In this document: positions 1 through 6,100 of the stretch, piece after piece
Numbering within the stretch: the first letter of the stretch is position 1
How the letters are laid out: the number at the start of each line of letters is the position of its first letter
Source: Clostridium sp. CAG:169
GTDB taxonomy: Bacteria > Bacillota > Clostridia > Oscillospirales > Ruminococcaceae
DNA: 6,340 nucleotides
Direction: 5' to 3'
Assembly: GCA_000435195.1 (NCBI GenBank)
Contig: FR880162.1
Location: 1 to 6,340 of the forward strand
Program-made: the position numbers and the translations under genes
Notes under the pieces: model-generated
What the model was told of the DNA's origin: nothing
The model's input: the letters and a program-made list of their open reading frames with translations, nothing else
Database searches by the model: none

Positions 1-2
1 GC

Positions 3-49
3 AATAAAAGAACCGCCCGAGCGCACCACAATGGTGTACTCGGGCGGTT
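3..49 (-). terminator. Rho-independent terminator of pnp
   Basis: Eleven nt after the pnp stop codon an inverted repeat pairs 39-49 with 11-21 (11 bp, perfect). It continues inward through a short imperfect junction into a second 5-bp stem (32-36 with 24-28) closed by a 3-nt loop. On the minus strand the hairpin is followed by TTCTTTTATT, the expected U-rich tract. On the plus strand it is followed by TTTT, so it may also stop transcription arriving from the other side. It closes the rpsO-pnp unit. Confidence 0.92.
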
Positions 50-59
50 TTATGATTCC

Positions 60-2177
60 CTACTGGTTTTTCTTCTGTTTATTTTCCATTGCAATCAGGG
101 CATCCTTGCGGGAAAGGTTGATTCTGCCCTGGCTGTCGATGTCAGTTACCTTGACCAGAATCTCGTCATCAACATTGACGACATCCTCTACGCGCTCTAC
201 ACGTTTGGTGTCCAGTTTGGAGATATGTACCAGACCTTCCTTGCCGGGAGCAATTTCAACAAAGGCGCCGAAGTTCATCAGACGGGTAACTCTTCCTTTA
301 TAGAAAGCACCGACCTCCGGGTCATGCGCGATGGTTTCAATCATGCTGACTGCGCGGGCAACGTTGTCCTTCTGGATACCGGAAACGAATACGTCACCGT
401 TCTCCTCAATGTCAATCTTAACATCGCACTCTGCACAAATCTTCTGGATAACCTTGCCGCCCGAACCGATAACTTCACGAATCTTGTCTACCGGAATCTT
501 CAGGCTGGTCATCTTCGGTGCATACTCGCTGACCTCTTCTCTTGGACGAGGCAGGGCTTTGAGCATGATTTCATCCAGGATGTAGATTCTTGCCTTGCGG
601 GTCTTTTCAAAGGCTTCGCGGATGATGTCCAAGGTTAGACCGTCGATCTTGATGTCCACCTGGATAGCGGTGATACCCTTATGAGTACCGCCTACCTTGA
701 AGTCCATATCGCCGAAGAAGTCTTCCAGACCCTGAATGTCCACCATGGTCATCCAGCGGTCGCCTTCGGTGATCAGACCACAGGAGATACCTGCTACCGG
801 CGCTTTGATCGGAACGCCTGCGTCCATCAGCGACAGGGTGGAAGCGCAGATGGAGCCCTGGGAGGTAGAACCATTGGAGGAAAGCACCTCAGAAACCAGA
901 CGGTAAGCGTATGGGAACTCCTCTACCGGCGGGATGACCGGCTCGAGTGCGCGCTCTGCCAGTGCCCCGTGACCAATCTCGCGGCGACCGGGACCTCTGG
1001 AAGGCTTGGTTTCGCCGACCGAGTAGGACGGGAAGTTGTACTGGTGCATATAGCGCTTGCTTTCCTCATTGTCGATGCCATCCAGAATCTGTGCATCGGA
1101 CAGAGGACCAAGGGTGGTAATGGTCATAACCTGTGTCTGACCGCGGGTGAACATTGCCGAGCCATGCACCCTTGGAATCAGACCAACTTCAGCTGCCAGC
1201 GGACGGATTTCGTCGATGCCACGACCATCCACACGTTTGCCCTCGTCGAGCAGCCATCTTCTGACAACGAATTTCTGCAATTTATAGATGCACTCGTCGA
1301 TCTTTGCTGTTTCCTCTGGATACTGCTCGTCGAACTGTGCATGGATTTCCTCGATGACCGGAGCCAGGCGCTCTTCACGAACGTTTTTGTCGTCGGTGTC
1401 CAGAGCAAATTTTACCTTGTCGATAGCGAATTCTTTGATTGCCTCGAACATGGCAGGGTCTACCTCCTGCGATTCGAAGGTAAATTTCGGTTTGCCGATT
1501 TCTGCCTGTACATCTGCGATGAACTGTGCAATCTTCTTAATTTCCTCATGACCCTTTGCAATCGCTTCGAGCATGGTTTCGTTGTCCACCTCGTTGGCGC
1601 CTGCTTCGATCATAACGATCTTCTCGCGGGTACCGGCAACGGTCAGCTGAAGGTCGGAATGCTTTCTCTGCTCCTCGTTCGGGCAGATGATGATTTCACC
1701 ATCCACCAGACCAACCTGCACACCGCCGATTGGACCGTTCCACGGAATATCCGAGATGGACAGCGCAAAGGAGGTACCCAGCATACCGGCAACCTCCGGG
1801 GAGTAGTCCTGATCAACCGACAGAACGGTCATAACAACCGAAACGTCGTTGCGCATATCCTTCGGGAACAGCGGACGGATTGGGCGGTCCACCAGACGGG
1901 AGGTCAGGATTGCCTTCTGGGAAGGACGGCTCTCACGCTTGATGAAAGAGCCGGGGATTTTACCTACCGCATACAGTTTTTCTTCAAAATCGACCGACAG
2001 AGGGAAAAAGTCTACCCCTTCACGCGGTTTCTGGGAAGCGGTCACATTGACCATTACTGTGGTATCGCCGTAGCGAACCAATACCGAGCCGTTTGCAAGA
2101 CAAGCCATCTTGCCTGTTTCAAAGCTGATCTTTTTGCCGGCAAGCTCGGTTTCAAACACTCTAAAGTTTTCAAACAT
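60..2177 (-). CDS. pnp: Polynucleotide phosphorylase (PNPase)
   Basis: The 705-residue product is a full-length polyribonucleotide nucleotidyltransferase. It degrades RNA 3' to 5' with phosphate to give nucleoside diphosphates, as a cytoplasmic trimer that often works with the RNA-degradation machinery. Domain order is complete: first RNase PH domain (about 12-145), helical linker (about 235-310), second RNase PH domain (about 325-535), KH domain (about 555-615, GSGG loop at 571-574) and S1 domain (about 622-692), then a short basic tail. The active site is intact and falls on E. coli numbering: R398-R399, H403, the 437-STS-439 phosphate loop, D486, D492 and K494. The ATG has AAGGAGG at 2193-2187, 9 nt upstream. 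The gene follows rpsO as in many bacteria, with about 230 nt between them holding the rpsO terminator and a long leader hairpin. No separate pnp promoter was recognised, so expression may depend partly on read-through from rpsO. Confidence 0.98.
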   Translation of the reverse strand: MFENFRVFETELAGKKISFETGKMACLANGSVLVRYGDTTVMVNVTASQKPREGVDFFPLSVDFEEKLYAVGKIPGSFIKRESRPSQKAILTSRLVDRPIRPLFPKDMRNDVSVVMTVLSVDQDYSPEVAGMLGTSFALSISDIPWNGPIGGVQVGLVDGEIIICPNEEQRKHSDLQLTVAGTREKIVMIEAGANEVDNETMLEAIAKGHEEIKKIAQFIADVQAEIGKPKFTFESQEVDPAMFEAIKEFAIDKVKFALDTDDKNVREERLAPVIEEIHAQFDEQYPEETAKIDECIYKLQKFVVRRWLLDEGKRVDGRGIDEIRPLAAEVGLIPRVHGSAMFTRGQTQVMTITTLGPLSDAQILDGIDNEESKRYMHQYNFPSYSVGETKPSRGPGRREIGHGALAERALEPVIPPVEEFPYAYRLVSEVLSSNGSTSQGSICASTLSLMDAGVPIKAPVAGISCGLITEGDRWMTMVDIQGLEDFFGDMDFKVGGTHKGITAIQVDIKIDGLTLDIIREAFEKTRKARIYILDEIMLKALPRPREEVSEYAPKMTSLKIPVDKIREVIGSGGKVIQKICAECDVKIDIEENGDVFVSGIQKDNVARAVSMIETIAHDPEVGAFYKGRVTRLMNFGAFVEIAPGKEGLVHISKLDTKRVERVEDVVNVDDEILVKVTDIDSQGRINLSRKDALIAMENKQKKNQ

Positions 2178-2234
2178 TTGTCGCAGCCTCCTTGACGATC
2201 ATACATCTTCGGCGCGGGCAGGCGGGATATTACT

Positions 2235-2296
2235 CTTTTAGCAAAAAATCCAGCGCCGTTTACACGATGCAGCGACGTTCGATTTGATGCTAAAAA
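2235..2296 (-). promoter_or_regulatory. Long hairpin in the pnp leader, candidate RNase III / autoregulation site
   Basis: In the minus-strand transcript, 2296-2288 pairs with 2243-2235 (9 bp, the outermost G-U). After a 2x2 internal loop, 2285-2281 pairs with 2250-2246 (5 bp). After a 3x3 internal loop, 2277-2273 pairs with 2258-2254 (5 bp including one G-U). A 14-nt loop closes it. The arms stay in register, giving a nearly continuous stem of about 24 positions with 19 pairs. It ends about 40 nt before the pnp ribosome binding site. It has no U-run positioned as in a terminator. In E. coli, RNase III cuts a leader stem of pnp and PNPase then represses its own mRNA. A similar role here is inference from position and shape. 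The rest of the leader (2178-2343) shows only the ribosome binding site. Confidence 0.6.
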
Positions 2297-2343
2297 CAGT
2301 CCTCCCTACCAGCCCGTAGACCGTTTGGGTTGTGGATATACTC

Positions 2344-2385
2344 AAAAGGCGAAAGTACCGCGGATTTCTCCGAGATACTTCCGCC
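2344..2385 (-). terminator. Terminator after rpsO (GAAA tetraloop hairpin)
   Basis: Nineteen nt after the rpsO stop, 2385-2376 pairs with 2357-2348 (10 bp, one G-U) and continues through a short imperfect segment into CGGA-GAAA-UCCG, a stem capped by a GNRA tetraloop. UUUU (2347-2344) follows immediately. The U-tract is short and then interrupted by GAG, so termination may be partial and allow read-through into pnp. The hairpin may also serve as a 3' end protecting the rpsO mRNA. Confidence 0.8.
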
Positions 2386-2404
2386 CTCTTGACACAAAAT
2401 GAAA

Positions 2405-2671
2405 TTACTTTCTCAGGCCAAGCTTTTCGATGATTGCACGATAACGGTTGATGTCTTTTTTCTTGAGGTAGTTGAGCATGTTGCGGCGACGACCAACCAT
2501 CTTGAGCAGACCGCGTCTGGAGTGATGGTCGTTCTTGTTTGCTTTGAAGTGCTCGGTCAGGTCGTTGATTCTCTTGGTGAGGATTGCGATCTGTACCTCT
2601 GCGGAACCGGTGTCGGTGTCATGCAGTCTGTTCTGTTCGATTACCTGAGTTTTTTCTTCTTTTCTCATCAT
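2405..2671 (-). CDS. rpsO: Small ribosomal subunit protein S15
   Basis: The 88-residue product is S15, a primary 16S rRNA binder at the h20-h22 junction that nucleates platform assembly and forms the B4 bridge to 23S rRNA. Family signatures are all present: DTGS at 20-23 (T21, G22), EVQIAILT at 25-32, H41, D48, HHSRRGLLKMVG at 49-60, and the C-terminal YLKKKDINRYRAIIEKLGLRK. Length fits the usual 88-89 residues. The start is set by the ribosome binding site: GAGGTG (2686-2681) lies 9 nt before the ATG at 2671. An upstream in-frame GTG at 2683 is itself part of that site and would add four residues; it is unlikely. A second ATG follows directly at 2668 (87 residues). The gene has its own promoter and a long leader, and is followed by a terminator and pnp. 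Confidence 0.97.
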   Translation of the reverse strand: MMRKEEKTQVIEQNRLHDTDTGSAEVQIAILTKRINDLTEHFKANKNDHHSRRGLLKMVGRRRNMLNYLKKKDINRYRAIIEKLGLRK

Positions 2672-2832
2672 GGTTACATTCACCTCATAAAAATATTTCG
2701 CCGGTGACTGGGTACGAGGCTGGTGAAGATGCCCGATTGTTTTCTGGCTGCAAAACTCTGCCCTCCAAAAAATCTACGCGGCGGTATCCTCGAACTGGGT
2801 CATGGCAATGATGTTGTGAGCGTTCACTCACC
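2672..2832 (-). promoter_or_regulatory. Long structured rpsO 5' leader, candidate S15 autoregulatory element
   Basis: From the predicted transcription start (about 2832-2831) the leader runs about 160 nt to the rpsO ATG. Its 5' end folds at once: GUGAG (2831-2827) pairs with CUCAC (2820-2816), with a further U-G pair and a GAAC loop. Near the 3' end the ribosome binding site GGUGAA (2684-2679) can pair with UUCACC at 2727-2722 (6 bp), or through GGUGA with a nearer UCACC at 2707-2703 (5 bp). The two are mutually exclusive ways to hide the start region. S15 represses its own mRNA in several bacteria through leaders that mimic its rRNA site. I cannot identify a specific S15-binding motif here, so the role is inferred. 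Confidence 0.5.
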
Positions 2833-2837
2833 AGACT

Positions 2838-2866
2838 ATTATAACACGGCAAACTCCTTTTGTAAA
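2838..2866 (-). promoter_or_regulatory. Sigma-A type promoter of rpsO
   Basis: TTTACA (2866-2861) and a perfect TATAAT (2843-2838) are separated by exactly 17 nt on the minus strand. A-rich sequence (a run of seven A at 2886-2880 and further A residues) lies upstream and could act as an UP-like element. The expected start of transcription is about 2832-2831, a GG that begins the 5' hairpin of the rpsO leader. It lies in the gap after ribF, making rpsO-pnp separately transcribed. Confidence 0.88.
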
Positions 2867-2893
2867 GGGGCATTTTGCCTTTTTTTGTACAAG

Positions 2894-3847
2894 CTAATCG
2901 GGCTGCACCAGACTATCCACAAACAGCATCTGTTCGATGTTCTGTGCAACCTCCTCCTGCACGCTGCACTTGTCCGCAGCAATCTGCTCACGCAGGCGGT
3001 CGATGCTTTCGAAGCGCCGCTCCGGGCGGACAAAGCGGAAGAAATAGACCTCGACGGTCTTGCCGTATAAATCGCCGCTGAAATCCAAAATATAAGTTTC
3101 TGCCAGCGGACCGTCCGACCCTACTGTCGGTTTGACACCGACGTTGGTCACCCCGCCGTACAGCTTGCCGTCGATGTTGACGATGGTCGAATAAACCCCG
3201 TAGCGCGGCACGATATGAAAGCGCGGAAAGACCTGGTTGATGGTTGGAAAGTCGAGCATCCTGCCAATCTGGTTGCCGTGTTCCACCTTTAGACGGATGC
3301 AGAAGCGTCTGCCGAGCATCCGGCTTGCGTCGTCCATCCTGCCGTCCAGGATTGCCTGACGGATGCGGGTAGAGCTGACCGGCTTGCCGTCGAGCAGCAC
3401 CGGCTGGATGATGTTGAGTCCCACTCCATGCTCCGCTGCCACCTGGGACAGCAGACGGGTGTCCCCCGCTCCCTTCTTTCCAAAGGTAAAATCGTAACCG
3501 CAGCTGAGTTCTCTGGCTCCCATTCCTTCGATCAGCATCCTTTCCACAAATTCGCGGGGTTCCACATCCTTAAAGCTGTCAAACTCCGGCATCACCACCA
3601 TCTCGAAGCCCATTTGCTCGAGCAGAGCGCACTTTTGTTCATCGGGCATCAAGGTAGAGTAATTCTTTTTATTCTGCGGGATTTGGGAAGAGATGGTATA
3701 GGTAAAAACGCAGGGAGCAAGCTCCCCGCTGTGCAGCGCCGCTTCCAGCACCTGCCGGTGTCCGATATGCAGCCCATCGAACAGACCCAACGCAACCGAC
3801 GCGCCCTTCCCGGAAGGTGGTCTTACAAAATCCCTTACCACTTTCAA
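2894..3847 (-). CDS. ribF: Bifunctional riboflavin kinase / FAD synthetase
   Basis: The product (317 residues from the chosen start) phosphorylates riboflavin to FMN and adenylates FMN to FAD in the cytoplasm. N-terminal adenylyltransferase domain: GLFDGLHIGH (21-30), GYDFTFGKKGAGD (117-129) and SSTRIR (158-163). C-terminal riboflavin kinase domain: GRMLDFPTIN (195-204, a variant of the usual GRxxGFPTAN with Asp for Gly), GVTNVGVKPTVG (232-243) and the ETYILDF segment with the probable catalytic Glu at 250. The start is uncertain. An ATG at 3886 (330 residues) has no ribosome binding site and overlaps a TATAAT box. The TTG at 3847 gives MKVVRDF, matching the usual RibF beginning and length, with GGGG 9 nt upstream. 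A GTG at 3841 sits 8 nt after AAAAGGG. I chose the TTG; function is certain, start moderately so. It is separated from truB by repeats and followed by the rpsO promoter, with no convincing terminator. Confidence 0.95.
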   Translation of the reverse strand: MKVVRDFVRPPSGKGASVALGLFDGLHIGHRQVLEAALHSGELAPCVFTYTISSQIPQNKKNYSTLMPDEQKCALLEQMGFEMVVMPEFDSFKDVEPREFVERMLIEGMGARELSCGYDFTFGKKGAGDTRLLSQVAAEHGVGLNIIQPVLLDGKPVSSTRIRQAILDGRMDDASRMLGRRFCIRLKVEHGNQIGRMLDFPTINQVFPRFHIVPRYGVYSTIVNIDGKLYGGVTNVGVKPTVGSDGPLAETYILDFSGDLYGKTVEVYFFRFVRPERRFESIDRLREQIAADKCSVQEEVAQNIEQMLFVDSLVQPD

Positions 3848-3884
3848 ATCCCTTTTCCCCGTTTCTTCAATATTTTCCAGTAAC

Positions 3885-3913
3885 ATTATAGACAAAATTC
3901 AAACAATTTGCAA
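3885..3913 (-). promoter_or_regulatory. Probable sigma-A promoter of ribF
   Basis: TTGCAA (3913-3908) and a perfect TATAAT (3890-3885) are 17 nt apart on the minus strand within AT-rich sequence. Transcription would begin near 3878, giving a leader of about 30 nt that contains GGGGAAAAGGG before the TTG (3847) and GTG (3841) candidate starts. The TATAAT box overlaps the ATG at 3886, so both cannot be used at once. The -35 matches consensus at four of six positions. Confidence 0.65.
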
Positions 3914-3976
3914 GGCAATTTGCCCGATTTTGTTTGATTATCTTTTAACGAAAACTTCTGCTCCCATCTTCCCCCC

Positions 3977-4049
3977 AGGCTCCCCTATTCGGGGAACTGC
4001 TGATTTGCTCACCTTCCCCAAGGCTCCCCTGTGTAGGGGAGCTGCTGAT
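3977..4049. repeat. Two tandem copies of a CTCCCC...GGGGA palindromic repeat
   Basis: AGGCTCCCCT...GGGGA(A/G)CTGCTGAT occurs at 3977-4004 and again at 4021-4049, 44 nt apart. The second copy is a clean hairpin: 4023-4030 pairs with 4035-4042 (8 bp) around GTGT. In the first the stem has decayed to TCCCC/GGGGA (3981-3985 with 3991-3995) around TATTC. On the minus strand the second copy is preceded by ACCCCTCAG, the pattern I associate with abundant intergenic repeats of Oscillospirales. No coding potential is evident. Confidence 0.75.
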
Positions 4050-4050
4050 G

Positions 4051-4189
4051 CAATCAACTGAGGGGTAATCTCTGGCAGCTGTCATCTAACCCCTCTGAGA
4101 CGACAGCATCGCTGTCGTGTCATCTCCCTTTGTTAAGGGGAGACGTTCCGGCACAATCAGCTGAGGGGGAACTTCACAGCTGTTAGATG
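4051..4189. repeat. Mosaic of inverted and direct repeats at the 3' end of truB
   Basis: An 18-nt unit CAATCA(A/G)CTGAGGGG(T/G)AA occurs at 4051-4068 and 4154-4171 (16 of 18 identical). Between and around these units lie CATCTAAC (4083-4090) and its inverse GTTAGATG (4182-4189), CCCCTC (4090-4095) and GAGGGG (4163-4168), and two hairpins: 4100-4107 with 4111-4118 (8 bp, loop ATC) and 4123-4131 with 4135-4143 (9 bp, one G-T, loop GTT). CAGCTGT is repeated at 4076-4082 and 4177-4183. The arrangement looks like head-to-head copies of a small palindromic element, MITE-like in form but with no clear target duplication. With the neighbouring repeats it fills the gap between truB and ribF. No U-run follows the hairpins on the minus strand, so they are not typical terminators. 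Confidence 0.7.
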
Positions 4190-5097
4190 GCAAACAGCTT
4201 GTGCAGGCGCAGCTCTTGGCTTTCCCAGTCCGGGCAGCTCAATCCCAAAAAGACGCCGCCTTCTCCAAAGACAGCCACGTCCCCCTGCCAGCCGGCAAAG
4301 TTCTGTGTGCCTTCCAGCCGGGCAAGGTCCAGACGAACGCCGTTGCGGTACATCTGCTCCTGCTTTCCGCCCAGATGCAACCTCGGCAGTGAGGAAAACA
4401 CCCGCTCAATCGGCAGCATCCGTTCTCTGAGCGCTCCCTGTTCGGCAAGCTGCTGCGCCTGCTCCAGTGTCAAAGCATCCTCCAGCGAAAAACCGGCAGC
4501 ACAGGTACGGCGCAGGGCGGTCATGGTCGCTCCACAGCCCAGCGCTTCTCCAATATCGGCGCAGAGGGTTCTGATATAGGTCCCCTTCGAGCAGTTTACC
4601 TCGATGGTATAGCGGTTTTCCTGCGGCTGCGCAGCGGTCAGCTCCAGCGAGTGGATGGTAACCGGTCTGCGCTCCCGCTCCACCTCGATGCCCTGACGTG
4701 CAAGGTCATACAGCCGCTTACCGCCGATGGAGATGGCAGAATACATGGGAGGCAGCTGGCTGATCGGTCCGCGGAACCGTTCCAGTACTGCTCGCACCTG
4801 CTCCTCTCCTGCTGTGACCGGCTGCCTGGAGAGCAGCTTGCCGGTGGCATCCAGCGTATCGGTGGTATATCCCAGCTCAAAGGTGGCTGTGTAGCTTTTA
4901 TCCTGGTCGGGCAGCAGGTCGCAGCACTTGGTCGCCCGTCCGACAAAGATGGGCAGCACGCCGGTCGCCATCGGGTCGAGTGTGCCTGCGTGTCCCACCT
5001 TGCGGGTACCCAACATTCCGCGCATCTTTGCCACCATATCAAAGGAGGTAAAGCCCTGCGGCTTGTCCATAATGATGATCCCGTCGTTTTTCTGCAT
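4183..5097 (-). CDS. truB: tRNA pseudouridine(55) synthase TruB
   Basis: The 304-residue product isomerises U55 in the T-arm of elongator tRNAs to pseudouridine and can assist tRNA folding. Visible features: GIIIMDKPQGFTSFD (6-20), the catalytic loop KVGHAGTLDPMATGVL with the nucleophile D41, the SYTATFELGYTTDTLDATG segment (68-86), the substrate-contact stretch QLPPMYSAISIGGKRLYDLAR (114-134), and KGTYIRTLCADIGEALG (171-187). A C-terminal PUA-like domain (about 235-300) completes the normal length. The ATG is preceded by GAGGG, 6 nt upstream. The nrnA stop codon lies within that same ribosome binding site region, 9 nt from the ATG, which suggests translational coupling. The TAA stop lies inside one arm (4182-4189) of the downstream repeat array. 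The rbfA-nrnA-truB order is common in Firmicutes. Confidence 0.97.
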   Translation of the reverse strand: MQKNDGIIIMDKPQGFTSFDMVAKMRGMLGTRKVGHAGTLDPMATGVLPIFVGRATKCCDLLPDQDKSYTATFELGYTTDTLDATGKLLSRQPVTAGEEQVRAVLERFRGPISQLPPMYSAISIGGKRLYDLARQGIEVERERRPVTIHSLELTAAQPQENRYTIEVNCSKGTYIRTLCADIGEALGCGATMTALRRTCAAGFSLEDALTLEQAQQLAEQGALRERMLPIERVFSSLPRLHLGGKQEQMYRNGVRLDLARLEGTQNFAGWQGDVAVFGEGGVFLGLSCPDWESQELRLHKLFAI

Positions 5098-5106
5098 CCT
5101 TTTCCC

Positions 5107-6072
5107 TCATCCCTGTGCGTCCAGCTGCTGCTGTACGCTGTGTAATATCTGTTGGTAAACCTGTTCGACCGGTGTATCCTCCACGTTGCAGCCGGCAGCT
5201 CCCCGGTGTCCGCCGCCGCCCAGCCGCGCACAGATCGCACTGGCGTCGATGATGCCGTCGGTGCGCACCGAAAGCTTGTATCCCTTGCAGTTCTTATACT
5301 GGCGCAGAGTCACCCCGACCAACACCCCTTCGATTTGGCGCGGCAGGGAGGAAATGCCCTCCAACTGGTCATCGGTGACCTGATGAAGATTGATCACATC
5401 CCGCGGCAGCACCACCAGCGCACACCTGCCGTCCAGCTCATAGCGCAGATGCTCCAGCGCATAGGCAGTCAGCGCCGCCTTTCCTTTGGTCATGCTGTCG
5501 TACATCCGGTGAATCTTCTGCATCTGTGCGCCTGCCAGCAGCAGCTGCTGTGCAATGCGGTGGGTGTCCACCGTGACCGACGGATGCTTAAAGCAGCCGG
5601 TATCGGTCACCAGCCCTGTGTACAGGCAATCTGCCATCCGTTCGTCCAAGCCGCTCAGTTCGGTGAGCAGGTCGGTCATCAGCTCGCAGGCGGCAGCAGC
5701 GGTCGGACGCAGCAGCAGGCGCTTTGCATAGCCGGTGTTGGACGGATGGTGGTCGATGCACAGGTCCACCCGGTCGGCATATAGCTGCAAAGGTTCGCCC
5801 AGCAGGGCATCCGATGCGGTATCGACTGCCACCACCGCCTTTGGGACAAAGGGTGGTTCGGTGTGCGTTCCTTCGCCCAGGTAGGCATACCGGTCGGGCA
5901 GCGGGTCCTTGCACAGGACCACCACGCGTTTGCCCAGCTTCTGCAAAGCATACAGCAGTGCAAAACCGCAGCCCAGTGTGTCCCCGTCGGGAGATTTGTG
6001 GCAGAGGATGGCAACGTCCTCCATCCCTTGCAGCAGGCGAACCGCTGCCGCAGTATCAATCATCTCTGACAT
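5107..6072 (-). CDS. nrnA: DHH/DHHA1 phosphoesterase, NrnA-type oligoribonuclease / pAp phosphatase
   Basis: The 321-residue protein carries the complete DHH-family metal site: H25-K-S-P-D29-G-D31 (motif I), D84 in VAVDTAS (motif II), D107-H108-H109-P (motif III) and D157 in GLVTDTG (motif IV). The DHHA1 substrate domain ends in the glycine-rich GGGGHRGAAG (285-294). Proteins of this type use Mn2+ or similar to cleave 2-5 nt RNA oligomers and to dephosphorylate pAp, finishing RNA decay begun by enzymes such as PNPase, encoded in the same window. Length fits NrnA (about 310-330). The ATG has AGGAGGG at 6086-6080 with 7 nt spacing. The gene begins 28 nt after rbfA and ends 9 nt before truB, so it is an operon member. 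A related specificity, such as cyclic-dinucleotide breakdown products, cannot be excluded from sequence. No GGDEF or membrane segments are present, so it is not a GdpP-type protein. Confidence 0.94.
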   Translation of the reverse strand: MSEMIDTAAAVRLLQGMEDVAILCHKSPDGDTLGCGFALLYALQKLGKRVVVLCKDPLPDRYAYLGEGTHTEPPFVPKAVVAVDTASDALLGEPLQLYADRVDLCIDHHPSNTGYAKRLLLRPTAAAACELMTDLLTELSGLDERMADCLYTGLVTDTGCFKHPSVTVDTHRIAQQLLLAGAQMQKIHRMYDSMTKGKAALTAYALEHLRYELDGRCALVVLPRDVINLHQVTDDQLEGISSLPRQIEGVLVGVTLRQYKNCKGYKLSVRTDGIIDASAICARLGGGGHRGAAGCNVEDTPVEQVYQQILHSVQQQLDAQG

Positions 6073-6100
6073 GGGCTGACCCTCCTTTTTCCCTGAAGGT

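Noticed and set aside
681..2195. A 504-codon open frame on the plus strand opposite pnp
   Set aside because: It mirrors pnp on the opposite strand. The translation is Cys/His/Arg-rich with no recognisable domain, whereas the minus-strand frame is a full PNPase. It is a codon-bias shadow.
2216..2343. Possible pnp promoter (TAATAT or TATATC as -10)
   Set aside because: Neither has a -35-like hexamer at 16-18 nt, so a promoter is not supported.
2389..2394. A perfect TTGACA on the plus strand between pnp and rpsO
   Set aside because: No -10-like sequence lies about 17 nt downstream and no plus-strand gene follows.
2864..2886. A GGCA-TTT-TGCC hairpin followed by seven T on the plus strand, just after ribF
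   Set aside because: It has terminator form only on the plus strand, where no gene precedes it. On the minus strand the A-run comes first and only TTTAC follows. The sequence is better explained as the upstream and -35 part of the rpsO promoter.
3961..4190. CRISPR array in the repeat-rich gap
   Set aside because: Units are few, imperfect, palindromic and mixed in orientation, with no regular unique spacers and no cas genes.
5152..5784. A 210-codon plus-strand frame opposite nrnA, and similar frames opposite truB and ribF
   Set aside because: They lie inside well-supported minus-strand genes, have no domain signatures, and result from codon bias.
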